Counted from the stretch's first letter, positions 52,076-63,991 are shown. The stretch: DNA of 64,000 bases from Bowmanella pacifica (GCF_014645355.1 NZ_BMLS01000008.1:62001-126000), one strand, 5' to 3'. Numbers and translations: made by a program. Notes: generated by a model not told the origin, from the sequence alone.

Positions 52076-53332
52076 ATGGCCTTACTCGCACTCGGTATCA
52101 ATCACAACACGGCTCCTGTGGATGTCCGAGAGAAAGTGGCATTTTCAGCCGATGCTCAGCTTGACGCCTTGCTGTCATTGCGAAGTGAACTGGGCAGTCA
52201 GGAATCTGTGATACTTTCCACCTGCAATCGCACTGAAATCTATACCCAGTCAGAGAATCTATCTCATCCTGCCCTGGTGGCGTGGTTGGCGCAGTTCCAC
52301 AGTGTGGAACAACAAACCCTGCAGTCCAATAGTTACATCTATGAAGAACAAGAGGCTATTCGACATTTAATGCGGGTTGCCAGTGGCCTGGACTCTCTGG
52401 TTTTGGGCGAGCCACAGATACTGGGGCAGGTCAAACAAGCCTTTGTCTGTGCCAAAGACAGCGGCATGGTAGGAAGCCGTTTCGACAGGTTATTTCAACA
52501 AACCTTTGCGGTGGCTAAAAAAGTTCGTTCGGATACGGATATAGGTGCCAATGCGGTATCTGTGGCTTATGCATCCGTGCAATTGGCTAAACATATCTTT
52601 TCCTCGCTGGATAAAATTAAGGTTTTGTTGATTGGCGCCGGCGAAACCATTGAACTGGTTGCTCGTCATTTAAGTGAGCAAAAAGTGCATAGCATGATGG
52701 TCGCCAACCGCACCTTAGCCCGGGCGCAAGAATTGGCGACACCGCTTGGGGCAAAAGTACTGACCCTGGCACAGATATCAGAACACCTTGCCGATGCGGA
52801 CATGGTCATCAGCTCCACCGCCAGTCAACTGCCTATTCTTGGCAAAGGTGTGGTTGAGCGGGCATTGAAAAATCGTCGTCATCAGCCCATGTTTCTGGTG
52901 GATTTAGCGGTGCCCAGAGATATCGAAGCCGAGGTGGCTGAACTGGACGACGCTTACCTTTATACCGTGGATGATTTGCAGCAAATTGTGCAGCAGAATC
53001 TGGCTTCCCGTCAGAGTGCGGCCGAAAAAGCTGAATCCATGATCGACATTGCGGTTCGTGAATTTGTCCAGTGGCATGATGCTCAGGCATCGATGGATTT
53101 GGTAAGGGACTACCGGGCGCAAAGCGAGGCAAATAAGCAAAAGCTACAAGAGCGGGCGCTAAAGCAACTGGCAGATGGCAAGAATCCGGAGGAGGTTATT
53201 GTTGAGCTGGCTAATAAGCTGACTAACAGCCTCATTCATGCGCCTACTCAAGCCATTAAAGAGGCCGCTCTCAGTCAGGACAATAACAGCCTCAGCCTAT
53301 TGCAACGGGCCTTGGGATTGGAAAAGATCTAG
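52076..53332 (+). CDS. hemA: Glutamyl-tRNA reductase
   Basis: First enzyme of the C5 tetrapyrrole pathway: reduces Glu-tRNA to glutamate-1-semialdehyde. From the ATG at 52076 it has 418 residues, the same as E. coli HemA; the open frame reaches a TTG at 52046. The catalytic Cys is in STCNRTEIY (about 50). The NADPH domain has [16 protein letters not shown] (about 185) and the C-terminal dimerisation helices are complete. Heads a cluster with prfA and prmC. Confidence 0.96.
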   Translation: MALLALGINHNTAPVDVREKVAFSADAQLDALLSLRSELGSQESVILSTCNRTEIYTQSENLSHPALVAWLAQFHSVEQQTLQSNSYIYEEQEAIRHLMRVASGLDSLVLGEPQILGQVKQAFVCAKDSGMVGSRFDRLFQQTFAVAKKVRSDTDIGANAVSVAYASVQLAKHIFSSLDKIKVLLIGAGETIELVARHLSEQKVHSMMVANRTLARAQELATPLGAKVLTLAQISEHLADADMVISSTASQLPILGKGVVERALKNRRHQPMFLVDLAVPRDIEAEVAELDDAYLYTVDDLQQIVQQNLASRQSAAEKAESMIDIAVREFVQWHDAQASMDLVRDYRAQSEANKQKLQERALKQLADGKNPEEVIVELANKLTNSLIHAPTQAIKEAALSQDNNSLSLLQRALGLEKI

Positions 53333-53347
53333 GAAAATTAAGATATT

Positions 53348-54436
53348 ATGAAACCATCCGTATTAGCTAAACTTGAATCCCTGATGGAGCGTTTTGAAGA
53401 AGTCCAAGCGCTGCTGGGGGAAGCCAGCATCATTTCCAATCAAGAAAAGTTTCGTAGTTTGTCCAAAGAATATGCGCAGTTGGAAGAGTTGGTAAAGTGC
53501 TTCCGCGCGTATCGTCAGGCACAGGATGATCTGCAAAGTGCCCAGGAAATGCTCAAAGAAGACGATGCAGAGATGCGTGAGATGGCCGAGGAAGAAATAA
53601 AATCGGCTAAGCAAAGTCTGGTCAGCCTGGAAAGCGAATTACAGGTGCTGCTGTTACCTAAAGACCCCAATGATGACCGTAACTGCTTCTTAGAAATTCG
53701 AGCCGGTGCAGGTGGCGATGAAGCCGCGATTTTTGCCGGCGATCTATTCCGTATGTACAGCCGTTATGCTGAGGCTCGTCGCTGGCGGGTAGAAGTCGTC
53801 AGTGCCAACGAGGGGGAGCATGGCGGTTTTAAAGAAGTGATCGCCAATGTGATAGGTGATGGTGCATACGGTATCCTTAAGTTCGAATCTGGTGGTCACC
53901 GTGTACAGCGGGTGCCGGAAACCGAGTCGCAGGGGCGGATTCACACCTCGGCTTGCACTGTGGCGGTATTACCTGAGTTGCCCGAGTCGGAAGCCATTAC
54001 CATAAACCCTGCTGAGCTGAAGGTTGATACCTTCAGAGCCAGCGGAGCAGGTGGCCAGCACGTTAACAAGACGGATTCGGCTATTCGGATCACTCACTTG
54101 CCGACGGGATTGGTGGTGGAGTGTCAGGATGAACGCTCTCAGCACAAGAACCGCGCTAAGGCGATGTCGGTATTACAAGCCAGGTTAAATCAGATGGAGC
54201 AGGATAAGCGGGCTTCAGAAGAAGCCAGTACCCGTCGTAATCTGGTTGGTAGCGGCGATCGCTCCGAACGTATTCGAACCTATAATTTCCCACAGGGCAG
54301 GGTGACAGACCATCGTATCAACCTGACCTTGTATAAGCTTGATGAGATTGTGGAAGGCGACCTGGATGGCATTTTAGCGCCTATTCGTCAGGAGCATCAG
54401 GCCGACTTGTTGGCATCTTTGTCTGATGAAGCCTGA
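53348..54436 (+). CDS. prfA: Peptide chain release factor 1
   Basis: A 362-residue class I release factor reading UAA and UAG. The catalytic GGQ is in [18 protein letters not shown] (about 230) and the tripeptide recognition region PET is in [14 protein letters not shown] (about 190). Fifteen bases after hemA; its 3' end overlaps prmC by 11 bases. Confidence 0.97.
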   Translation: MKPSVLAKLESLMERFEEVQALLGEASIISNQEKFRSLSKEYAQLEELVKCFRAYRQAQDDLQSAQEMLKEDDAEMREMAEEEIKSAKQSLVSLESELQVLLLPKDPNDDRNCFLEIRAGAGGDEAAIFAGDLFRMYSRYAEARRWRVEVVSANEGEHGGFKEVIANVIGDGAYGILKFESGGHRVQRVPETESQGRIHTSACTVAVLPELPESEAITINPAELKVDTFRASGAGGQHVNKTDSAIRITHLPTGLVVECQDERSQHKNRAKAMSVLQARLNQMEQDKRASEEASTRRNLVGSGDRSERIRTYNFPQGRVTDHRINLTLYKLDEIVEGDLDGILAPIRQEHQADLLASLSDEA

Positions 54437-55280
54437 TACGCCCACCATTGAGGATGCGTTAAATTGGGCAAAACCCCGGTTGGTCGATTCCGACTCCGCC
54501 AATCTGGATGCCCGGGTATTACTTTGTCATTGCTTACAAGTACCAGCTGTATATCTGCATACCTGGCCTGAAAAGCCCTTGGACCCACAGACCTGGCTGC
54601 AGTATCAACAACTTATTCTTCAGCGTGAGGAAGGGGTGCCAGTGGCACATCTGACGGGGACCCGGGACTTTTGGACCTTAATCCTCGCTGTAAATGCACA
54701 TACTCTTATCCCTCGCCCTGAAACGGAACTTTTGGTCGAAACGGCATTGTCCTTGTTTGACGAGAGCCCCATCACTGCATTGGATCTTGGTACTGGAACT
54801 GGGGCTATTGCACTGGCGCTTGCCAGTGAAAGACGTAACTGGTCGGTGATCGGGGTTGACCGTATTGAGCAGAGTGTTGAACTGGCGACTCACAATGCCC
54901 GGCAAAACCAACTGGAGCAAGTGCGTTTTTTTACCAGTAACTGGTTTGCGGCACTTGGTCAGCAACGTTTCTCATTGATTATCAGTAATCCTCCTTATGT
55001 GGAGCCTCACAGCCCCTACTTGCAGCAAGGGGATGTCAGGTTCGAACCTCTCAGTGCTTTAACCGCTGAAGACGATGGATTGGCCGACCTGAAAAAAATA
55101 ATTTCCCAGGCAAGTCAATATCTTGTTGATTCTGGCTGGTTACTACTGGAACATGGACATGCACAAGGGCAGGCGGTAAGAGACTTGATGCACCAGGCCG
55201 GTTTTAGCGGTGTTGATACCATAAAAGATTTGGCCGGATTGGACAGGGTTACCCTGGGGCAGTGGTCAAATACGCCATAA
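54426..55280 (+). CDS. prmC: Release factor glutamine methyltransferase
   Basis: A 284-residue SAM-dependent enzyme that methylates the GGQ glutamine of release factors. The N-terminal helical domain (about 1-80) is followed by [19 protein letters not shown] (SAM motif I, about 118) and [15 protein letters not shown] (NPPY catalytic motif, about 180). Overlaps prfA, whose product is its substrate. Confidence 0.96.
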   Translation: MKPDTPTIEDALNWAKPRLVDSDSANLDARVLLCHCLQVPAVYLHTWPEKPLDPQTWLQYQQLILQREEGVPVAHLTGTRDFWTLILAVNAHTLIPRPETELLVETALSLFDESPITALDLGTGTGAIALALASERRNWSVIGVDRIEQSVELATHNARQNQLEQVRFFTSNWFAALGQQRFSLIISNPPYVEPHSPYLQQGDVRFEPLSALTAEDDGLADLKKIISQASQYLVDSGWLLLEHGHAQGQAVRDLMHQAGFSGVDTIKDLAGLDRVTLGQWSNTP

Positions 55281-55365
55281 GTTGCCGTCTTGCTCAGACA
55301 GACTATCCTGCTAACGGGGTAGCATTAAAAATAGAGAAAGCTTAAAGGGTAGACGCGGAGGCGCC

Positions 55366-56928
55366 ATGATGTCAGACGATCTGTTGTTCCTGGATGAATC
55401 GGAAGAGGAAGTCGTAGAGGAAAGAAGTACATGGAAAGTTCTGATCGTTGATGACGAACCTGAAGTACATGCGGTCACTAAACTGGCACTGAGCGACTTT
55501 GTTTTTCAGGATAAGGGCATTGAGTTTATCAGCGCTTACACCGGCGCTGAAGCTAAGCGCATATTCCTTGAACATGACGATATCGCCATTGTATTGCTGG
55601 ATGTGGTGATGGAGACCGATGATGCGGGGTTGCAGGTTGCCGAGTTTATTCGTGGCGAGGCCAACAATCATTTTACCCGCATTATTCTCAGAACCGGCCA
55701 GCCGGGCCAGGCCCCCGAAAAGCACGTCATTATCAACTACGACATCAACGACTATAAATCCAAAACCGAGTTGACCGCACAGAAGCTCTTTACCGTGGTG
55801 ATTGCCACACTGCGCTCCTACCGCGACATTATGGTGATTGAGGAAAACCGTAAGGGATTGGAAAAAATCATTGCCGCTTCGGCCGACCTCTTCAGCATCC
55901 ACTCCCTCGAAAATTTTATAGACGGTATCGTACAGCAATTATCCTCATTGCTAGGGGGCACACAGGATGCTGCTTACATCACATCGGCGGTAGCAGGGCC
56001 CCGTCCTATCGATAATGAAGTATCCTCAGAGTTTTATGTTTTCACCGGTAAGGGCGACTTTGCTAATTTGGAGGGACGCCCGTTAGATAGGGTGCTCAGC
56101 GGCGCACAACTGGACTCCTGTCGTCAGGCGCTGCGCGAGCAGGAAATTGTCTATGCCGACGAATACCTGGTTGCTTATTGCAACAGTAAAAACATGCGCG
56201 GCTCGCTGTTGTATCTGTCAGGGTTACCAAGACGCCTGACGGACACGGATAAACGCTTACTGGAAATATTCTCGCAAAACGTGCAAATCGCCTTTGATAA
56301 TGTGCTGCTGACTAAGGATATTGAAGATACCCAGCGGGAAATCGTTGAGCGACTGGGTCAGATCCTGGAAAAGGAGATGGGCGGCGGCAAACATATTCAG
56401 CGTATGACACTGATCAGCGAAATGTTAGGCAGAGAATATGGCCTTTGCCAGGACGATCTGGATGTGTTGAAACTGGCAGTACCTTTGCATGATGTTGGCA
56501 AATTGAAGGTACCCGAATCTATCTTGCTAAAGCCTGGCAAACTGAACGAAGAAGAGCAGGAAATTGTTCGCACTCATGCTGAGTTTGGTTATGAATTACT
56601 GAAAGACTCCCGCCGGCCAATCATCAAAGCGGCGGCATTGCTAGCCAGAGATCACCACGAGTATTGGGATGGAAATGGTTACCCTAGGGGGCTTAAAGGC
56701 GAGGAGATTCATATATTCTGCCGTATAACCGCTTTAGCAGATGTCTTTGACGCCTTGCACGCAAAACGCTGTTATAAGGACGCCTGGCCGTTGGATAAGG
56801 TCCTGGATTTGATTCAGTCGCAACGTGGTAAGCAGTTTGACCCTTGTTTGGTGGATATTATGCTGGCTAACCGGGAAAAGCTGGAAGCAATTTGCTTTGC
56901 CTACCCTGATGATTTACCTGGTTTATAA
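55366..56928 (+). CDS. Response regulator with DUF3369 and HD-GYP domains
   Basis: A 520-residue two-component output protein. A short acidic N-terminus is followed by a receiver domain (about 23-150) with Asp29-Asp30 and the phosphoacceptor Asp79 (LLDVV). A DUF3369 sensor-like region (about 170-315) comes next, then an HD-GYP domain (about 335-510) with HDVGKLKVPE, RTHAEFG, DHHEYWDGNGYPRGL and ADVFDALHAKRCYK. It should hydrolyse c-di-GMP when phosphorylated. No partner kinase gene is adjacent. Two ATGs (55366 and 55369) follow GGAGG. It sits between prmC and sirB2, a place where enterics have no such gene. Confidence 0.92.
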   Translation: MMSDDLLFLDESEEEVVEERSTWKVLIVDDEPEVHAVTKLALSDFVFQDKGIEFISAYTGAEAKRIFLEHDDIAIVLLDVVMETDDAGLQVAEFIRGEANNHFTRIILRTGQPGQAPEKHVIINYDINDYKSKTELTAQKLFTVVIATLRSYRDIMVIEENRKGLEKIIAASADLFSIHSLENFIDGIVQQLSSLLGGTQDAAYITSAVAGPRPIDNEVSSEFYVFTGKGDFANLEGRPLDRVLSGAQLDSCRQALREQEIVYADEYLVAYCNSKNMRGSLLYLSGLPRRLTDTDKRLLEIFSQNVQIAFDNVLLTKDIEDTQREIVERLGQILEKEMGGGKHIQRMTLISEMLGREYGLCQDDLDVLKLAVPLHDVGKLKVPESILLKPGKLNEEEQEIVRTHAEFGYELLKDSRRPIIKAAALLARDHHEYWDGNGYPRGLKGEEIHIFCRITALADVFDALHAKRCYKDAWPLDKVLDLIQSQRGKQFDPCLVDIMLANREKLEAICFAYPDDLPGL

Positions 56929-57072
56929 CGAACAATAAATTTCGCCCCCGATCATGGAGTTAGTACTGTCCCTTAACACTGTGCTCGCTTTTGGTCGGTG
57001 AGCACAGTAAAGTTGTGGCGCAACGGGGCAAGATGCTCCAGACAATATAATTACAATAAGCGGGTTAGCGCT

Positions 57073-57450
57073 ATGTACATGCTAGTTAAACACCTTCACC
57101 TCACCGCCATTGCTATCAGCCTGGCGCTGTTTATTTTACGTTTTTTCTGGAAGCAACGAGGTTCGCCTATGTTGCAGAAAAAATGGGTCAAAGTCGTTCC
57201 TCATGTTGTGGATACCGTTTTACTGGCAAGTGCCCTCACATTATGCGTATTGATTGCACAATACCCCTTTGTGAATGCCTGGGTAACGGAGAAAGTCATG
57301 GCGGTGCTGCTCTATATCCTGATGGGATTGGTTGCTCTTAAGCTAGGGCGTACTAACACCGTTCGTTGGATTGGATTTGTCGGCGCGATAAGTTGGTTGG
57401 TATTTGCCGCCAAGGTCGCCGTATTTAAGCAGCCGTTATTATTCTCCTAA
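57073..57450 (+). CDS. sirB2: SirB2 family membrane protein
   Basis: A 125-residue inner-membrane protein with four helices, of the SirB2 (YchQ) family. N-terminal MYMLVKHLHLTAIAISLALFILRFFW and the VVPHVVDTVLLASALTL helix fit (each given in part). Function unknown; it always lies near prmC-sirB1-kdsA. The ATG at 57073 is chosen on similarity; the open frame reaches back to 56998. Confidence 0.9.
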   Translation: MYMLVKHLHLTAIAISLALFILRFFWKQRGSPMLQKKWVKVVPHVVDTVLLASALTLCVLIAQYPFVNAWVTEKVMAVLLYILMGLVALKLGRTNTVRWIGFVGAISWLVFAAKVAVFKQPLLFS

Positions 57451-57498
57451 AGGTTGGCGGTTTGTCGACCCTGATGTAGTTACCGCCAGAGGTAGAAC

Positions 57499-58317
57499 GT
57501 GTCGTCTTTATTATCCCGTATTGAGCAGGCGGAGCCGCTGTGCGCTGCGTTAATGCTTGGGCAATTGTTCGGTCCTGTCGATGTTGATGCTTCTCTCAAT
57601 CAGTTAGAGGCGTGGGCAGCGATGGGGCGCCAGCGACTGGACGGTGAGGCCGAGCCATTTGCGGCTTATGTGCGTTTTTTTTATACCGAGTTGGCGTTTG
57701 GGCCCGGTCATGATCTGTTTGCCTCAGATATGGTCCGCATGGACAAAGTGATTGCTTATCGCACCGGTGGCTGTATTTGTCTGGCATTGTTATTTTGCCA
57801 TCTGGGCAAACTACTCGGGTTCGATTTGCAGGGGGTGAACTTACCCGGTCATTTTCTGATCCGTCTGCGTTTGGCATCCGGACGATTGCAATTTTATGAT
57901 CCCTTGACCGGTAAGTTGTTGGACTGGGTGCAGTTGGAGTCGCAGTGTCAGGCCTTGTTATCTGATTTTCACCATGATGATGAAGAGGACGAAGAGGCAT
58001 TACCTTGGTTGCGTTGGCTGGAGCCCGCCAGCCAGGAGGATATTGTCACGCGATTGCTACTTAACCTTAAAAGTGCATTTATGTACGAGCTTAAGTTTGA
58101 GCAAGCCTGGCAAGCCAGTGACATGCTGGTGCAGTTACACCCTGATGATCCTTATGAGCGCCGTGATCGGGGCTTTTTACTGCAACAGCTTGATTGTCAT
58201 AACGGGGCGCTGGCAGACTATCGCTATTACATTAGCCAGTGTCCACAGGACCCGGCGGCTATGCTGTTGAAACTACAACTGAAGCATTACCTCAGGGAAC
58301 CGGCCATCCTGCATTAA
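57499..58317 (+). CDS. sirB1: SirB1 family protein (transglutaminase-like fold plus TPR)
   Basis: A 272-residue cytoplasmic protein of the SirB1/YchA family. The N-terminal SirB1 domain (about 35-150; FGPGHDLFASDMVRMDKVIAYRTG, GCICLALLF and GVNLPGHFLIRL) has a transglutaminase-like layout with Cys and His, and the C-terminal part (about 185-270) is TPR-like. Function unknown. GTG start at 57499 with AGAGGT upstream. Confidence 0.9.
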   Translation: MSSLLSRIEQAEPLCAALMLGQLFGPVDVDASLNQLEAWAAMGRQRLDGEAEPFAAYVRFFYTELAFGPGHDLFASDMVRMDKVIAYRTGGCICLALLFCHLGKLLGFDLQGVNLPGHFLIRLRLASGRLQFYDPLTGKLLDWVQLESQCQALLSDFHHDDEEDEEALPWLRWLEPASQEDIVTRLLLNLKSAFMYELKFEQAWQASDMLVQLHPDDPYERRDRGFLLQQLDCHNGALADYRYYISQCPQDPAAMLLKLQLKHYLREPAILH

Positions 58318-58350
58318 GTGTCGGCTACCTTATCGAATAAGGAGGTCATA

Positions 58351-60446
<2,096 letters not shown>

Positions 60447-60492
60447 TGCAACTGGCCGTTGTCACGGATATTTTTTGGAAACGGCACAAGAA

Positions 60493-60514
60493 GACGGGGT
60501 AAATGCACCCCGTC
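60493..60514 (+). terminator. Hairpin after kdsA
   Basis: Perfect 8-bp stem GACGGGGT (60493-60500) / ACCCCGTC (60507-60514) with a 6-base loop. No U-run follows, so it may be a weak or rho-assisted terminator at the end of the hemA-kdsA cluster. Confidence 0.5.
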
Positions 60515-60578
60515 GTCAGGGCGTAATTCTGAACTTAAGGTACCGAATACCTTAGGTTGAGGGAATTGCAGATAAAAA

Positions 60579-60845
60579 TTAATCGGCTTTACTGAGCAAT
60601 TCCTGTTTTGAAACCGCTTTAACGATGAGGTCTGCGTTGTTATCCTCAGTCGTCAGCGTTAAGACGCTTTTAACTTCTTCAATAACGGGTTTAGTTAAGG
60701 GTAAGTCGAGACCGGCCACCGCTTCTTGTACCTGAGCGACGGTTTGTTCTGCTAACCACTCTTTATCGAGTAAAAGATTGGCGTTAGCGATTTGGCTGGT
60801 CAGCAATGCTAGGCTGACGCTTAGAAATTTGATAGAGTTTTTCAT
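60579..60845 (-). CDS. Small exported protein, unknown function
   Basis: An 88-residue protein with a Sec signal peptide (MKNSIKFLSVSLALLTSQIANA, cleavage after Ala22). The mature 66 residues are acidic and mostly helical (WLAEQTVAQVQEAVAGLDL, PVIEEVKSVL) and lack Cys. No family is recognised. The ATG at 60845 gives the classic signal; one at 60851 precedes it. Divergent from gcvA across an AT-rich 204-base gap. Confidence 0.65.
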   Translation of the reverse strand: MKNSIKFLSVSLALLTSQIANANLLLDKEWLAEQTVAQVQEAVAGLDLPLTKPVIEEVKSVLTLTTEDNNADLIVKAVSKQELLSKAD

Positions 60846-60975
60846 CTGCAATACCTTAAGTAAAAATAATGTTAAAATTACGCTTTCGTGAGATTCTCGT
60901 TACAGAAATGTTGCTCTACAATTTTGTAACTTATTACCTGTAAAGTGATTTTTTATCTCGCGGTTAAAATATAAC

Positions 60976-61034
60976 CTAATTTAAGCAAGCGTTAAATTGA
61001 CATTAATTTAGGTAAATAGATTAGAAAAACTAAT
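60976..61034. promoter_or_regulatory. Candidate GcvA-binding region
   Basis: Upstream of gcvA are three copies of the CTAAT pentamer recognised by E. coli GcvA: 60976-60980, 61020-61024 (reverse strand) and 61030-61034. A perfect inverted repeat AATTTAA-N7-TTAAATT (60978-60998) has LysR-type T-N11-A spacing. This suggests autoregulation and possibly control of the divergent small exported protein gene. Confidence 0.5.
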
Positions 61035-61049
61035 GAAAGAGTCATCTTG

Positions 61050-61958
61050 ATGTCACGTCGTCTGCCGCCGTTAAATTCACTAAAAGCCTTTGAGGCCGCG
61101 GCGCGGCACTTGAGCTTTACCCGTGCCGCGGATGAGTTGTTTGTTACCCAAGCCGCGGTCAGTCATCAAATTAAGGCCCTGGAAGAGTTTCTGGGTATTA
61201 AGTTGTTCTTGCGCAAAAACCGCTCGCTACTGCTGACCGAAGAAGGACAGGGCTATTATCTTGATATCAAAGATATATTCAGTTCTTTGCAAGATGCGAC
61301 ACAGCGACTGTTGGCGCGTGGGGCGAAGGGGGCCATTACCGTGGCCTTACCACCCAGCTTTGCTATTCAGTGGTTAGTGCCACGGATCCATAAATTCAGT
61401 GCCCAGTATCCCGATATCGATGTACGTATCAAAGCTGTGGATTTTGATGAAGGGCACCTGACCGATGATGTGGATGTGGCCATTTATTACGGTCGCGGAA
61501 AATGGCCTGGCTTGCAGGCCGATAAGTTGCATACCGAATATCTGACACCTATCTGTTCCCCTTTGTTGTTTCAGTCAGATAAACCGCTGGATACCCTAGA
61601 TGACCTGCGCTATCACCTACTGTTGCATGATGCATCCCGAGAGCCTTGGAAAAACTGGATCCGTGAATTTAACGTGCTGGGTGTGAATGTAAATCAAGGA
61701 CCTATTTTCAGTCATTCCATGTTGGTGCTGCAGGCTGCGGCACTGGGGCAGGGCATCGCACTGGGCCACTCGGTGCTGGCGCGCCCCGAAATACAAGCCG
61801 GCCGTCTTATCTGTCCTTTTGACGAAAAACTCATTACTAAGAATGCCTATTATGTGGTGTGCCATGAGTCGCAGGCAGAGTTGGGCAAGATTGCCACGTT
61901 TCGTGATTGGGTATTAACACAGGTTAAAGAAGAACAAGAAGCTGATGATTTTAGTTGA
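61050..61958 (+). CDS. gcvA: LysR-type regulator GcvA
   Basis: A 302-residue LysR regulator controlling the glycine cleavage operon. The N-terminal RLPPLNSLKAFEAAARHLSF and HTH with VTQAAVSHQIKALEEFLGIK are nearly those of E. coli GcvA, as is the LPPSFAIQWLVPR start of the effector domain. The ATG at 61050 is preferred to the TTG at 61047. Its last 14 bases overlap the next gene, and ygdD and rlmM follow as in E. coli. Confidence 0.95.
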   Translation: MSRRLPPLNSLKAFEAAARHLSFTRAADELFVTQAAVSHQIKALEEFLGIKLFLRKNRSLLLTEEGQGYYLDIKDIFSSLQDATQRLLARGAKGAITVALPPSFAIQWLVPRIHKFSAQYPDIDVRIKAVDFDEGHLTDDVDVAIYYGRGKWPGLQADKLHTEYLTPICSPLLFQSDKPLDTLDDLRYHLLLHDASREPWKNWIREFNVLGVNVNQGPIFSHSMLVLQAAALGQGIALGHSVLARPEIQAGRLICPFDEKLITKNAYYVVCHESQAELGKIATFRDWVLTQVKEEQEADDFS

Positions 61959-62559
61959 TAAGGCTGAACGGCCTGTGGCCAGTTTATTGCTGGCTCATGG
62001 TGCAGGGGCGGGCATGCACAGTGATTTTATGCAGCAGATGGCTCAGCGCCTTTGCCAACTGGGTATCGATGTATACCGCTTTAACTTTCCCTATATGCAA
62101 CAAGCGGAACAGGAAGGGAAAAAGCGTCCGCCAAATCCTATGCCGGTGTTGCAAGACAGTCTGCGTGACGCCCTAGATAGTGTTCCCGCTACGTTACCGC
62201 GTTTTATTGGCGGCAAGTCAATGGGGGGAAGGGTGGCTTCTATGTTGGTTGATGAACTGGCGGTATCTGGTTGTTTGTGTCTGGGCTATCCATTTCATCC
62301 CCCGGGAAAACCCGACAAATTGCGCATTGCCCATCTGCAGAAGCCAGGTAAAGCTGTTGTGATTTTACAGGGGCAGCGGGATACCTTTGGACGAGAAGCC
62401 GAAGTGGCAGATTATTCTTTGCACCCCAGGGTATCAGTACAATTTGTTATGGATGGTGACCACAGCTTCGTGCCGCGCAAGGCGTCGGGCTTAACCCTTA
62501 ACGACAACATTCAGTTTGCCTGTGAAAAAATGGCAGACTTTATCGGAGCGCATATATGA
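61945..62559 (+). CDS. TEX30/KANL3-like alpha/beta hydrolase
   Basis: A 204-residue predicted hydrolase with a compact alpha/beta fold. LLAHGAGAGMHSDFM (oxyanion loop, about 15), the nucleophile elbow GGKSMGGR (about 90; Ser94-like), the acid region QGQRDTFG (about 145) and the catalytic His in DGDHSFVP (about 170) form a plausible triad. Related to the KANL3/TEX30 family of unknown substrate. Overlaps gcvA and ygdD, so it belongs to one operon; in E. coli this gene is not between gcvA and ygdD. Confidence 0.87.
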   Translation: MILVDKAERPVASLLLAHGAGAGMHSDFMQQMAQRLCQLGIDVYRFNFPYMQQAEQEGKKRPPNPMPVLQDSLRDALDSVPATLPRFIGGKSMGGRVASMLVDELAVSGCLCLGYPFHPPGKPDKLRIAHLQKPGKAVVILQGQRDTFGREAEVADYSLHPRVSVQFVMDGDHSFVPRKASGLTLNDNIQFACEKMADFIGAHI

Positions 62560-62930
62560 AGTGGATCCTGGCACTGGGAGCCTTTTATGGTATGACCGGC
62601 GTCATGCTTGGTGCTTTTGGTGCCCATGGCCTTAAAGGGCGTTTATCTGAACATTTGCTCAATGCCTTTCAAACCGCAGTGCAATATCAACTGTGGCATG
62701 CGCTGGCGCTGGTGTTGTTAGTGTTACTTTATCGCCAACAGCCTTTGGCACTGCTCAAATGGTCTGCTATCAGTATCAGTCTCGGAGTGTTGTTGTTTAG
62801 CGGAAGTTTGTATCTGCTGGCCCTGACCGGTATCAAATGGTTTGGCCCTATCACCCCGATAGGGGGCGTGGCCTTTATCCTTGGATGGTTACTGTTGTTG
62901 TTAGCGGCGTTCAAGGGGGAGCAAGCCTGA
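62556..62930 (+). CDS. ygdD: DUF423 membrane protein (YgdD-like)
   Basis: A 124-residue inner-membrane protein with four helices, of the DUF423 family. GVMLGAFGAHGLKGRLSEH and YQLWHALALVLL are signatures, as is ITPIGGVAFILGW. Function unknown. The start overlaps the hydrolase stop as ATGA, and its TGA overlaps the rlmM ATG by one base. Confidence 0.93.
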   Translation: MKWILALGAFYGMTGVMLGAFGAHGLKGRLSEHLLNAFQTAVQYQLWHALALVLLVLLYRQQPLALLKWSAISISLGVLLFSGSLYLLALTGIKWFGPITPIGGVAFILGWLLLLLAAFKGEQA

Positions 62931-63991
62931 TGGCGGGATTATTGGCTTATTGCCGGGCTGGATTCGAGGGCGACCTGGCCAATGAACTGCAAGAAAAAGC
63001 GGCGCAGTTGGAGATATTCGGCTTTGCCCGCACTAAGGCAAACAGTGCTTTTGTGCTGTTTGATTGTTATCAGCCAGATGACGTTGAACTTTTGGCTCGC
63101 CAACTGCCGCTGCGCGATGTAATTTTTTCCCGCCAGCAATTTGCTTGTCTGGCAGTATTGGATGACTTGGATCCCACTGACAGAATCAGCCCCATACTGG
63201 CGGCTTGTGAAGCTTTTCCACTGTGCGGCGATTTACGGGTTGAGTATCCCGATACCACCGAAGGGCGAGAGCTTTCCAAATTTTGCCGAAAGTTTTCGGT
63301 ACCACTTCGTCAGGCATTGCGTAAAGCCGGTAAGCTAACGCAAAAAGAAAACCCGAAGAAGCCGGTTTTGTTTGCCTTTTTTACCAGCGGTCAGCAGTTA
63401 TTTCTGGGATTTGCGGAGCCAGTTTCGGTTAGTCCTCATGCACTTGGCATTATGCGTTTAAAGACCCCCGCAGAAGCCCCAAGCCGTTCCAGTTTAAAAT
63501 TGGATGAAGCGATTCAAATTTTTCTCACCCCGGCGGAACAGGAAAGCCGTTTTCAACCCGGCATGCATGGGGTGGATCTTGGCGCATGTCCTGGCGGATG
63601 GACCTATCAACTGGTGCGCCGGGGACTGTTTGTTCAGTCGGTGGACAATGGGGCCATGGCCCCCAGTTTGATGGAAACAGGACAGGTTCGCCATTTTGCC
63701 GAAGACGGTTTTAAATTCAGACCCAAGAAAAAGAACGTCCATTGGTTGGTGTGCGACATGGTGGAGCAACCGGTCAGAGTGGCAAAGTTGATGGCAGAAT
63801 GGGTCTTGGAAGGTTGGTGTAAGGAAGCCATTTTTAATTTGAAGTTGCCGATGAAGCGGCGCTTTGAAACGGTGCAGCAAGCCTTGCAGGCCATTGAAGG
63901 GGCGATGGGAAGTCGAGCCTACCAGATTCAGGCCAAGCACTTATATCATGACCGTGAGGAAATCACTTTGCATTTGCGGCTTAAAAACTAA
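62930..63991 (+). CDS. rlmM: 23S rRNA 2'-O-ribose C2498 methyltransferase
   Basis: A 353-residue SAM-dependent enzyme that methylates C2498 of 23S rRNA. The N-terminal THUMP-like part (about 1-165) is followed by the RrmJ-type domain with GVDLGACPGGWTYQLVRRGL (about 210), DNGAMAP, VCDMVEQP (catalytic Asp) and NLKLPMKRR (catalytic Lys). The ATG at 62930 has GGGGAG upstream; the frame is open further back but overlaps ygdD. Complete within the window. Confidence 0.95.
   Translation: MAGLLAYCRAGFEGDLANELQEKAAQLEIFGFARTKANSAFVLFDCYQPDDVELLARQLPLRDVIFSRQQFACLAVLDDLDPTDRISPILAACEAFPLCGDLRVEYPDTTEGRELSKFCRKFSVPLRQALRKAGKLTQKENPKKPVLFAFFTSGQQLFLGFAEPVSVSPHALGIMRLKTPAEAPSRSSLKLDEAIQIFLTPAEQESRFQPGMHGVDLGACPGGWTYQLVRRGLFVQSVDNGAMAPSLMETGQVRHFAEDGFKFRPKKKNVHWLVCDMVEQPVRVAKLMAEWVLEGWCKEAIFNLKLPMKRRFETVQQALQAIEGAMGSRAYQIQAKHLYHDREEITLHLRLKN

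Noticed and set aside
60535-60554. TAAGGTA/TACCTTA inverted repeat after the small exported protein gene
   Set aside because: The stem is short and AT-rich and lacks a U-run, so it is too weak to call a terminator.
60846-61049. GcvB-like sRNA divergent from gcvA
   Set aside because: No GU-rich seed region or terminator of the GcvB type is visible in the gap.
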